From assembly GCF_000757485.1 (NCBI RefSeq), contig NZ_JPYO01000042.1:672830-736829 (forward strand): DNA of 64,000 nucleotides. The letters run 5' to 3'. The notes beneath the pieces are model-generated. The model saw only the letters and a list, made by a program, of their open reading frames with translations. It was not told the DNA's origin and did no database searches. A program made the position numbers and the translations under genes. Shown one piece after another: positions 18,077 through 25,601 of the stretch (within the stretch, counting starts at the first letter, position 1; each line of letters starts with the position of its first letter). The stretch is from Achromobacter sp. RTa (GTDB lineage Bacteria > Pseudomonadota > Gammaproteobacteria > Burkholderiales > Burkholderiaceae_B).

Positions 18077-19747
18077 TCAGCGCAACTGCAGATAGGCGGC
18101 GTCGATATCCCCTCCCGGCAGGCGCGGCGCGGGTTGCGCCGCCATGGCCTTGCGCGTGTCGCCCAGTAGCGCGCCGGTGGCGCGGCCCAGCGCCAGTTCC
18201 GGGTGCTGCCGCTGGCGCTGCTCCACGACCTGGGCGGCGACCGCCAATTCGACGCCCAGCATCCGATTGGCCAGCTCGGCTGCGCGGTCCAGGCGCTCCA
18301 CAATCAGCGGCGCCTGCGTGCCCACGTCCTCGATGTCCCGGGCCGAGGGCTGCACCAGCGACGACACCGGCACCGTCTCCGCATAGATGCGCGTCTGCAG
18401 GACGTTGGCGGTCTTCCAGAAGCCGGCCAGGCTGCCCGGCGGCTGACCGTCGAGCAGGTCGATGCCCGTGAAATCCTTGGTCGCCAGCCGGTTGGCCCGC
18501 TGCATGGAATGGTTGGACAGGTGGCTCAGGCCCACCGCCATCGCCTGCGCGTCGAGGGCCCAACCCACGGGTTCGAAGTGCGCGGTCGGAACGACGGCGC
18601 CGGCCACCGGACGGCCATCGACCATTCCCTTGACGTAGTACCGCGCCTCCTGCTCGCGAGCGCCTTCCGCCGGCGTGACGTCCAGCAGGACGACGGGGTT
18701 ATCGTCGGAAGCGTTCAGTTGCGTGCGCAAATGCTCCGCCAGCGCCTGGAACTGCTGGCGCAGGGCGCCATGCAGCTGTGGCGTCGTGCGGAAGCTCAGC
18801 GGATCCTGGCTGAAGCGCGCGGAGTCCTTCTTCCACAGATAGCTGCCGTCCAGCAGCGCCGCGATCCGTCCGGCGGCCTCGCGATGCCCCGGGAAGGGGC
18901 GCGCGGCCACACTGTCGGGCAGCAGCGGCGCCACGTTGCCGTTCAACGCTTCCAGGCTGGCGGCGAACACCAGGTCCGCCCGGTCCAGCAGACGGCCCAG
19001 GTCGTAGGCGACCAGCGCCGCATGGCCGGCCGAGTATGCGTTCGAACTCATGATGGCCAAGGCATCCTTGGCGAACGGGCGCACCGGCGCGATGCCGGCG
19101 GCGCGCAACGCTTGCGCGGCAGGCACCCGGCGGCCGTCGACCAGCACCTCTCCCAGGCCCATCATCGCCAGGCCTGTGTAGGACAGCAGGAAAATGTCGG
19201 CCTCGCCCACCGACGCGTCGCGCGGCACGACCGGCGTGATACCCGCATTGAGCAGCGTCGCGTACATGTCGGCGATCTCGGGCTGCATGCCGGAGGCGCC
19301 CGTCAGGGCGGTGTTCAGGCGCGCGGTCAGCGCGGCGCGCACGATGGCCGCATCGGTCGCGGGCCCGGTCGCCCGGCTGTGCGAAATCAGCAGGTTGCGG
19401 TTGAACGCCTCCGACGATTTGCGCACATCGACGGCGTTCTCGCGCTGCCCTTCCAGCACGGCGACCTGCCTGGCCGCGCCGACGCCGCGATTCAGCCCGT
19501 AGATCGGCATGTCCGCCTGCGCGGCGGCCAGCACCACGTCGTGGCCTTGGGCCACGCGGCGGCGGGCCTCGGGCGCGATCTCGACCTTGGCGCCAGACCG
19601 GGCCACCAGCGCGACCTGTTCGTAGGTCAGGCTGGCGCCGTCCAGGCGGACGGTCTGCTGCGCAAGCGCCCAGGCCGGCATGACGGCGCAGCATAGCGCC
19701 AGCGCCCGCGGCAGGCGTAGCCCGCGCGGCTTCATCGCGTTCTTCAT
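18077..19747 (-). CDS. Exported HAL/PAL-family lyase lacking the MIO tripeptide (ergothionase candidate)
   Basis: This is a 556-aa homologue of histidine/phenylalanine ammonia-lyases. Family landmarks are present: YGLNRGVG (about 83-90; HAL has YGINTGFG), QDPLSFR, NASDDNPVV and the HFEP stretch. The Ala-Ser-Gly that cyclises to the MIO cofactor in GSVGASGDLAPL is replaced: here the segment reads ASVGEADIFLLS (about 178-189). MIO cannot form, so a normal alpha-amino group is a poor leaving group for this enzyme. Ergothionases, which eliminate trimethylamine from ergothioneine, are HAL homologues without MIO as I recall the literature, and the neighbours fit that pathway. A signal peptide (cleavage ALA-Q, about residue 30) places it in the periplasm. 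The start at 19747 has AAGGA upstream. Confidence 0.8.
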   Translation of the reverse strand: MKNAMKPRGLRLPRALALCCAVMPAWALAQQTVRLDGASLTYEQVALVARSGAKVEIAPEARRRVAQGHDVVLAAAQADMPIYGLNRGVGAARQVAVLEGQRENAVDVRKSSEAFNRNLLISHSRATGPATDAAIVRAALTARLNTALTGASGMQPEIADMYATLLNAGITPVVPRDASVGEADIFLLSYTGLAMMGLGEVLVDGRRVPAAQALRAAGIAPVRPFAKDALAIMSSNAYSAGHAALVAYDLGRLLDRADLVFAASLEALNGNVAPLLPDSVAARPFPGHREAAGRIAALLDGSYLWKKDSARFSQDPLSFRTTPQLHGALRQQFQALAEHLRTQLNASDDNPVVLLDVTPAEGAREQEARYYVKGMVDGRPVAGAVVPTAHFEPVGWALDAQAMAVGLSHLSNHSMQRANRLATKDFTGIDLLDGQPPGSLAGFWKTANVLQTRIYAETVPVSSLVQPSARDIEDVGTQAPLIVERLDRAAELANRMLGVELAVAAQVVEQRQRQHPELALGRATGALLGDTRKAMAAQPAPRLPGGDIDAAYLQLR

Positions 19748-19912
19748 GTTCTGGTTCCTTCCTGACTCGGCGTCAGTTCAAATCCGCGCGAGGCGCGGCA
19801 TACCCGAAAACGAAAACCTTGCTACGGCTGCCGGCCGGATCGAAAACACTGCGTTCGATCGCGCCAAGGCCGCCGCCGGTACGGCCGCGCAGCGTCCAGC
19901 TCGCCTGCGAAG

Positions 19913-19948
19913 CGCGGGATACGCGCGATACGCGGGATGCGCGGGATG
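19913..19948. repeat. Four tandem 9-bp repeats (CGCGGGATR)
   Basis: The units CGCGGGATA, CGCGCGATA, CGCGGGATG and CGCGGGATG lie end to end just after the Bug stop codon, in the 211-bp gap before the MIO-less lyase gene. This could be a slippage tract or a protein-binding array; no hairpin is evident. Confidence 0.7.
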
Positions 19949-19958
19949 CACATGGCCG

Positions 19959-20939
19959 CTACTCTATGCGGATGTTGTTCTTCTTGATGAGTTCGCCCCA
20001 CGCCTGGTACTCCTCGGCGACCTGGCGGGTGAACGCATCCACGCCGGAATCCCCGCCCACCACGCCGACGCTTTCCAGGTACTCGCGCAACGCAGGCGTC
20101 TGCATGACGGCCTTGACCGCGTCGGCCAGCTTGTCCGCGACGGGACGCGGCGTTCCCGCCGGAGCGAACAGTCCGTACCAGCCGGTGATGTTGAACTCCG
20201 GCATGCCCAGTTCGCCAAGGGTCGGGACGTCCTTGATCGCCGGCAGCCGCGCGGCCCCGCTGATGGCCAGGATGCGCACCTTGTCCTGCTTGGCGAAGTT
20301 GATGGCGGATACCGGGTTGTTGAACATGAACTGCACCCGGCCGGGGACCAGGTCGCCCATGGCCGGCGCGTCGCCCTTGTAGGGCACGTGGGTGGCTTGC
20401 GCCCCCAGGCGCTCGTTGAGCATCGCGCCGAAGATGTGGAGCGTGCTGCCGCTGCCCAGGCTGGCATAGGCCATCTCGCCTTTGTGGGCGCCGGCATAGG
20501 CCTTGAACTGGTCGAAGGTGGACACGCCCAGCGAAGTGGGCACGATGAGCGCCGTGGGCACCTGCGCCACCATGTAGAGCGGCTGCAACGCCTGCATGGG
20601 ATCGTAGGGAAGTTTCTGAAGCCAGGGCCCCTGCACGATGCCGGCGGGCGCGTTCATCAGCAGCGTGTAGCCGTCGGGCTGCGCGCGCACGACCGCATCG
20701 GTCGCGATGATGGTGTTGCCGCCCGGCTTGTTCTCGACGATGACGGGAGTCGCCAGCCGCTCGCGCAGGCCGTCGGCCAGGCGGCGCGCGACCGTGTCGA
20801 ATCCTCCCCCGGCGGGATACGGCACGATCAGCCGGATCGGCTTGCTGGGATACGCGTCGGCGGCGGCCGTCGGCGCGGCGGACGCCAAGGACAAGCTCAG
20901 GCAGCCGAGGACGGCGGCAATACTGTGACGTGAGGACAT
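19959..20939 (-). CDS. Bug-family (TctC-type) periplasmic substrate-binding protein 1
   Basis: This 326-aa protein has a signal peptide (LGCLSLSLASAAPTAAA, cleavage near residue 27) and the Bug hallmarks: YPSKPIRLIVPYPAGGGFD after the signal, ENKPGGNTIIA, and ITGWYGLFAPAGTP. Bug proteins bind small carboxylates in the periplasm and pass them to a TctAB-type permease or act as sensors. No TctA/TctB gene is nearby, so it is an orphan receptor. Its place between the exported lyases and the cytoplasmic enzymes suggests that it captures the betaine substrate or its thiourocanate-like product (inference). It starts 41 bp after the GST gene. Confidence 0.92.
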   Translation of the reverse strand: MSSRHSIAAVLGCLSLSLASAAPTAAADAYPSKPIRLIVPYPAGGGFDTVARRLADGLRERLATPVIVENKPGGNTIIATDAVVRAQPDGYTLLMNAPAGIVQGPWLQKLPYDPMQALQPLYMVAQVPTALIVPTSLGVSTFDQFKAYAGAHKGEMAYASLGSGSTLHIFGAMLNERLGAQATHVPYKGDAPAMGDLVPGRVQFMFNNPVSAINFAKQDKVRILAISGAARLPAIKDVPTLGELGMPEFNITGWYGLFAPAGTPRPVADKLADAVKAVMQTPALREYLESVGVVGGDSGVDAFTRQVAEEYQAWGELIKKNNIRIE

Positions 20940-20980
20940 GAGAGGCTCCGGCGTCCGGATCGGACGGGTTGAACGGAAAA

Positions 20981-21580
20981 TCAGGGCAAGGCGATCGTGT
21001 CCGGGCGAGCGGCAATGTGTTCCAGCCAGCGCCGGACCTGCGGATAAGGCTGCAGGTCGTACCCTCCCATGGGGGAGAGACGGGTGTAGGGATACAGCGC
21101 AATGTCGGCGATGGTGTAAACGCCGCCCGCCAGGTAGTCGCGCCCGGCCAGGTGCGACTCCATGACGGCCAGCGCCTTGGCGCCTTGCCCGCGCAAGGCC
21201 AGCACTTCCGGCGAGTCCGCCGCCGCGCTGCGCGCCAGGCTCACCAGGAAGCGCGGCCGCGCGAAATTGCGCAGGTGGTCGAACTGCTCGAAGAACAGCC
21301 ACTGCATCACCTCGGCGCGCGCCGCCCTGCCCTCCGGAAGGTAGGGAGTGCCCTGCGCCAAGTGCGCCAGGATGGCGTTGGACTCGCGCAGCACCAGGCC
21401 GCCGGCCTCGCGCAGCACCGGCACGCGGGCCTGGGGATTGATGGCCAGGAATTCCGGCGTGCGCGACTCGCCCGCCGCCAGGTCCAGGATGCGCCTTTCG
21501 TAGGGCAGGCCGAGCAGGCTGAGCAGCTGCCTGATCTTCCATCCGTTGCCCGAATTGCGGCTGTCGTAAAGAATGGTCAT
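20981..21580 (-). CDS. Glutathione S-transferase family protein
   Basis: This is a 199-aa cytosolic GST. The N-terminal thioredoxin-fold domain (about 1-80) shows SRNSGNGWKIRQLL, the cis-proline region ARVPVL and the glutathione-binding ESNAI. A helical C-terminal domain follows, with YTIADIALYPYT. The likely catalytic residue is in the SGNG stretch, giving a Ser- or Cys-type site. It lies 11 bp after the DUF917-type gene and 41 bp before the Bug gene, inside the operon, which is unusual for pathways of this kind. Possible roles are handling a thiol, a mixed disulfide or an oxidised sulfur form of the substrate; none is proven. Confidence 0.88.
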   Translation of the reverse strand: MTILYDSRNSGNGWKIRQLLSLLGLPYERRILDLAAGESRTPEFLAINPQARVPVLREAGGLVLRESNAILAHLAQGTPYLPEGRAARAEVMQWLFFEQFDHLRNFARPRFLVSLARSAAADSPEVLALRGQGAKALAVMESHLAGRDYLAGGVYTIADIALYPYTRLSPMGGYDLQPYPQVRRWLEHIAARPDTIALP

Positions 21581-21591
21581 GCCCAGTCCCC

Positions 21592-22671
21592 TCAAGCGTC
21601 CGGATTCAGTGCGTACTCGGCGAGCGGCGCGTTCATGCGCGCCTCCACGTCGGGATAGACGGCCGGATCGAAGATGCCGGCGCCCATCGGCAGGCGTCCC
21701 TTGGGCACGACCAGAACCGCCACGCGGCGGCCGGCCTCCAGCTCCGAAATGGCCAGAACCTCGCCCGTCTTCTCGTCGAGCACGGCCTGCAGATCCGGGA
21801 ACGTGGAAACGCGCCGTCCGTCGGCCTCGGCCGTCATGAACTCGTTGCAGACGCCCAGCGCGATGCGGGCCCCGGTGCCTGCGTCGGTGACCGCCACCTC
21901 GCCCACGTCGAAACCTTCTCGATAGACCACCGTCGAGCCCGCGATCTCGCCGCGCGCCAGCACCCGCGCGCCGGTGGCCGCCACCAGGGCGGCCAGGCGG
22001 GCCTCCCCCTGCGCCGGCGCGGCCAGCATGGCGCGCCCGACGCTGAGCTGGTAGCCGATGGCGCCATGCGCGGCCGCGTCCGAAACCATGCCGGCGGCCA
22101 ACGGTCCTCGGCAGGCCATGATCAGCCCGCCCGCCTGCACGGCGGCCGCGCGCAGCAGGGCGGCGGTCGTCAGCATATTGCCGTGCAGGGTGATCTCCAG
22201 CCCCGCGCCCACGCCGCATTGGTACAGCAGCGCGTCCGGCCGGGACGACAGGCCCAGGCTGCCCATCCGCACGGTGGGATGCCCGCGCCCGTTGCAGGCC
22301 GCGTCCAGTAGCGGCACGCCCAGTTCTGCCGCCAGCAGCCAGGCATAGAAGCCCGGCACGTGACCCGGCATCACGGCGTCGATGCGCGCGCCGCTGGCCT
22401 GCACCAGATTGCGCGCGGCGCGCAGCGCATGATCGGGATCCGCCAGGTGCTTGCCCGCGCCCGGCGCGCCCACCGCCGTCGAAACGAGGATCTGCCCGTC
22501 CGCCGGCAGGCTGGCCAGCGAACGCAACGCCAACGGTCCGCGGGCACAGGCCAGTTCGGCGAAGCGGCGGCTCTGCGCCACGCGGGCGCGGCCGCTGCCG
22601 CCGGCCGAGAGCAGCAATCCGCCCGCGATGGCGGCGTCGATATCGTCCAAGCCCAAGGTGTCCTGGCTCAT
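21592..22671 (-). CDS. S-methylthiohydantoin desulfurase-family protein (formerly DUF917)
   Basis: This is a 359-aa protein of the family long called DUF917 and later renamed after S-methylthiohydantoin desulfurase. It begins with [18 protein letters not shown] and has the [11 protein letters not shown] and [13 protein letters not shown] stretches of the N-terminal domain. A C-terminal domain ends with [16 protein letters not shown]. In a thiohistidine pathway it would hydrolyse the C-S bond of the thiohydantoin propionate, releasing sulfide or methanethiol and leaving hydantoin-5-propionate. Its ATG overlaps the stop of the urocanate-hydratase homologue (ATGA at 22668-22671), showing tight coupling of the hydration and desulfuration steps. 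The family assignment is solid; the reaction is known for relatives and inferred here. Confidence 0.82.
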   Translation of the reverse strand: MSQDTLGLDDIDAAIAGGLLLSAGGSGRARVAQSRRFAELACARGPLALRSLASLPADGQILVSTAVGAPGAGKHLADPDHALRAARNLVQASGARIDAVMPGHVPGFYAWLLAAELGVPLLDAACNGRGHPTVRMGSLGLSSRPDALLYQCGVGAGLEITLHGNMLTTAALLRAAAVQAGGLIMACRGPLAAGMVSDAAAHGAIGYQLSVGRAMLAAPAQGEARLAALVAATGARVLARGEIAGSTVVYREGFDVGEVAVTDAGTGARIALGVCNEFMTAEADGRRVSTFPDLQAVLDEKTGEVLAISELEAGRRVAVLVVPKGRLPMGAGIFDPAVYPDVEARMNAPLAEYALNPDA

Positions 22672-24308
22672 GCCTGCCTCCCCGCGCGCGCCACGCCCAG
22701 CCCGGCGGCCTCGGCGACGCCACGCGCCTGTTCGTAGCCTGCCTCGGCATACCGCGTCACGCCGATCCCCGTGTCCCCGTCCAGCACCGCCGCCAGCCGC
22801 TCGGCGGCCAGCGGCGTGCCGTCGGCGATCACCGTATGGCCCGCGCTCTGGGATTTGTTGCCGTTCGAATGGATGGCCACCAGCGTGGCGCCGCCGCTGC
22901 AGGCCAGCATGGCATTGAGCAAGGGCCAATCGGCGATGGCGTCGCTGCCGTCCTGCATTTTTTCCGTTTCGCGATACGGCGACGCCACCGAGCCGGCGTC
23001 CAGGTGGTCGCGCGTGAACGCGATCGGCGCGCTGATGCGACCGCTGGCCACCGCCTCGTTCACGCGCAGCGCCAGGCGGCTGCGCTCGCCGTGCCCCAGC
23101 CAGCCGATGCGCGCCGGCAGGCCCTGGAACTGGATATGCTTGCGCGCCATGCCGATCCAATGGCGGATCGGATGCCCCGCATCGAAGGTTTCGTCGATGA
23201 GGGCGTCGACGGCCTCGATATCCTTCGGATCGCCCGAGGCCGCCACCCAGCGGAACGGCCCGATGCCTTGGCAGAACAGCGGCCGGATGAACAGCGTAAC
23301 GAAGGATTCCAGCTCCGCCGCCTGCGGCAACCCCGCCTCGACGGCGCGGGCGCGCAAGGTATTGCCGTACTCGAACGCCAGCGCGCCGCGGCGCTCGAAC
23401 TCCAGGATGGCGCCGGCGTGGCGCCGCAGGGTCGCGGCGGCGGCCTCCAGCGCCGCGGCCGGATCTTCCTGTATCCAGCGGGCTGCCTGCGCGGGCGTCG
23501 AGCCGGACGGCACATAGCCGCGATAGGGATCGACCATGCATTGATCGGTGACGATGTCCGGCTGGAATCCGCGCGCCAGCATGGCCTCGTACAGGTCGAC
23601 CGCGTTGCCGGCCAGTCCCACCGAACCGCCCTCGCCCGCGTCGGCCAGCGCCTGAATGCGCTCCAGGGCATCGTCCAGGGATGCCGCGATCGTGTCCAGG
23701 TAGCCCGTGTCGGCGCGGCGCTGCAAGGCGTCGGGATTGGCGTCCACCACCAGCGTGGCCGCGCCCGCCATCTTGCCGGCCAGCGGCTGGGCGCCGCCCA
23801 TGCCGCCGCAGCCGGCCGTCAGGATGACGCGCCCCGCCAGCGAACCGCCGAAATACCGATGCGCGGCCCCGACGAAGGATTGGTAGGTGCCCTGCACGAT
23901 GCCCTGGCTGCCGATGTACTGCCAGCAGGCCGCCGTCATGCCCGGCAGGATGGTCAGGCCGCGCTGTTCCAGCTGGAACATGGCGTCGTCGCCCGCCCAC
24001 CGGCCCAGCACGTTGCCGTTGGCCAGCAGCACCCGCGGCGCCCGCTCGTTCGTGCGGAAGCGCGCCACCGGTTTGCCGGATTGCACGATCAGCGTCTCGT
24101 TGTTGTCCAATGTCTTCAGCGCCTGGACGATGCGGTCGAAGCTGTCCCAGTCGCGCGCGGCCTTCGCGGCCGACATGTAGACCACCAGGTCTTCAGGACG
24201 CTCGCCGTTCTCCAGGTTGTTCTCCAGCATGCGCAGGATCACCTCCTGGTGCCAGCCCTTGCAGCGCAGCGCGGTGCCGCGTTGTGCCCGAATGCGTCGT
24301 GGTTCCAT
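22668..24308 (-). CDS. Urocanate hydratase homologue, probable (S-methyl)thiourocanate hydratase
   Basis: This is a 546-aa cytoplasmic, NAD-dependent urocanase-family enzyme. The frame of the family is clear: [13 protein letters not shown] at the start, [43 protein letters not shown] and [14 protein letters not shown]. Two signature sites deviate. The ARICWVGLG motif, which carries the Cys410 of the Pseudomonas enzyme, reads ARIGWLGHG, losing the cysteine. The LHHGGGVGMGFSQHSG segment is replaced by the shorter [13 protein letters not shown]. Both changes make ordinary urocanate an unlikely substrate and fit a sulfur-substituted ring. No hutH/hutI/hutG genes flank it; instead it is coupled to a thiohydantoin desulfurase gene. 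The ATG at 24308 has GGAGG upstream. Confidence 0.83.
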   Translation of the reverse strand: MEPRRIRAQRGTALRCKGWHQEVILRMLENNLENGERPEDLVVYMSAAKAARDWDSFDRIVQALKTLDNNETLIVQSGKPVARFRTNERAPRVLLANGNVLGRWAGDDAMFQLEQRGLTILPGMTAACWQYIGSQGIVQGTYQSFVGAAHRYFGGSLAGRVILTAGCGGMGGAQPLAGKMAGAATLVVDANPDALQRRADTGYLDTIAASLDDALERIQALADAGEGGSVGLAGNAVDLYEAMLARGFQPDIVTDQCMVDPYRGYVPSGSTPAQAARWIQEDPAAALEAAAATLRRHAGAILEFERRGALAFEYGNTLRARAVEAGLPQAAELESFVTLFIRPLFCQGIGPFRWVAASGDPKDIEAVDALIDETFDAGHPIRHWIGMARKHIQFQGLPARIGWLGHGERSRLALRVNEAVASGRISAPIAFTRDHLDAGSVASPYRETEKMQDGSDAIADWPLLNAMLACSGGATLVAIHSNGNKSQSAGHTVIADGTPLAAERLAAVLDGDTGIGVTRYAEAGYEQARGVAEAAGLGVARAGRQA

Positions 24309-24338
24309 TTCTTTCCCCTCCGGAGCGAGCCCCGTCGT

Positions 24339-25601
24339 TCAGGACCGCGCCAACGCGCGGTCGAGTTTGTGCAATGTCTGATAAAGGACCCGGGCGCCGT
24401 CCGCCAACTGCCCGGGCTCCAGCCACTCTTCCGGGCAATGGCTGCGCCCGTTCAGGCAGGGCACGAAGATCATGCCCATCGGGCCTGCCGCGGCCATGTA
24501 GGCCGCATCATGACCTGCGCCGCTGGGCAACACCATGCTCGCAAGCCCCAGTTCCTGCGCGGCCTCGCCGATCGTCCGCATGACCGCGGGCGAGCAGTCG
24601 GTGGGTTGCGCATCCGTGAGCGCGCGCATCGACGCGCGCAGTCCGGCTGCTTCCAGCCGGGGCTCCACCGCCTCCAGCACGCGTTCCGGAAAGACGCGCA
24701 GCACGGCGCTGTCGCCGCTGCGCACCTCCAGCGTCATCCGCACCGCGCCGGGCACCGCGTTGGCCACGTTCGGCGTCATTTCCAGCCGGCCCACCGTCGC
24801 CACCACGTAGGCTGGGCCGCCCAGATAGACGTTCGCCCGGTTGCGCGCTTCGAGGACGATCTCGGCCGCGCCGGCCAGCGCGTCGCGCCGGATGTCCATG
24901 GGCGTCGTGCCCGCGTGGTCCGGGCGCCCCAGCACCTCGATCGCGACGCGGCGGATGCCCACGATGCTGCTGACCACGCCTATCGGCAGGCCGCGGCTTT
25001 CCAGCACCGGCCCCTGCTCGATGTGCAGCTCCACGAAGGCGGCGTTGGGCGTGCCGCGGCGGTCCGCCGAGCCGATGGCCGCGACGTCGCCGCCGATGCG
25101 GGCAATGCCTTGCGCCAGCGTCTCGCCCGCCGGATCCTCCTGCGCCAGCAGGTCCGGCGTCAATGCGCCGGCCAGGGCGCGGCTGCCCACGCAGGACACG
25201 CCGTAATCGCTGGGCTCCTCGGACAGGAAATCGATGATCTCCAGCGGATGCTCGAAGCGCAGGCCGTCTTCCTGCATGCAATGCGCGATCTCCAGCCCGG
25301 CCAGCACGCCGGCGATGCCATCGAACCGACCGCCGTCGATCACCGTATCGCAATGCGAGCCCGTCGCCAGCGGCGGCAGGCCGCCGCGACGCCCGGGCCG
25401 GCGGCCGATCAGGTTTCCCGCCGCGTCGACCCGCGTCTCCAGTCCGGCCTCGCGGAACGACTCCGCCAGCCAGGCGCGCGCGGCGGCGAACTCCGGGCCG
25501 AAGGCGCGGCGCGTCCAGGGCGCCCCTGGGCGCGTGAATTCGGCCAGCCGCTGCACCCGCTGCCACAGCCGGTCCGCGTCGATGCGGGGAGCGGCGGTCA
25601 A
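24339..25601 (-). CDS. Zn-dependent N-carbamoyl-amino-acid amidohydrolase (M20 family)
   Basis: This 420-aa hydantoinase/carbamoylase-family enzyme cleaves the N-carbamoyl group of an amino acid; the pathway predicts N-carbamoylglutamate giving glutamate, CO2 and ammonia. The M20 metal ligands and catalytic residues are present: GSHCDTV, the acidic pair in LSEEPSDYG, HIEQGPVLE, RPDHAGTTPM and NGRSHCPEEW. The start is TTG at 25601, whose TTGA overlaps the hydantoinase TGA, so translation is coupled. No upstream ATG fits. It lies 30 bp before the hydratase gene and directly follows the ring-opening enzyme, the biochemical order expected. Confidence 0.9.
   Translation of the reverse strand: MTAAPRIDADRLWQRVQRLAEFTRPGAPWTRRAFGPEFAAARAWLAESFREAGLETRVDAAGNLIGRRPGRRGGLPPLATGSHCDTVIDGGRFDGIAGVLAGLEIAHCMQEDGLRFEHPLEIIDFLSEEPSDYGVSCVGSRALAGALTPDLLAQEDPAGETLAQGIARIGGDVAAIGSADRRGTPNAAFVELHIEQGPVLESRGLPIGVVSSIVGIRRVAIEVLGRPDHAGTTPMDIRRDALAGAAEIVLEARNRANVYLGGPAYVVATVGRLEMTPNVANAVPGAVRMTLEVRSGDSAVLRVFPERVLEAVEPRLEAAGLRASMRALTDAQPTDCSPAVMRTIGEAAQELGLASMVLPSGAGHDAAYMAAAGPMGMIFVPCLNGRSHCPEEWLEPGQLADGARVLYQTLHKLDRALARS

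Noticed and set aside
17946-18563. N-terminal extension of the exported ArgH-like lyase frame
   Set aside because: The open frame continues upstream across the neighbouring lyase gene without family similarity; the ATG at 17945 gives a clean signal peptide.
19289-19297. An Ala-Ser-Gly elsewhere in the HAL homologue (residues 151-153) as the MIO site
   Set aside because: It aligns with the GFSGIR region of HAL, about 30 residues before the MIO loop. The MIO position itself reads EAD.
22668-24308. Reading the cluster as a normal histidine-utilisation (hut) operon
   Set aside because: The HAL homologue lacks MIO, the hydratase lacks the Cys410 and HHGGG motifs, hutI/hutG are missing, and a thiohydantoin desulfurase and carbamoylase are present instead.
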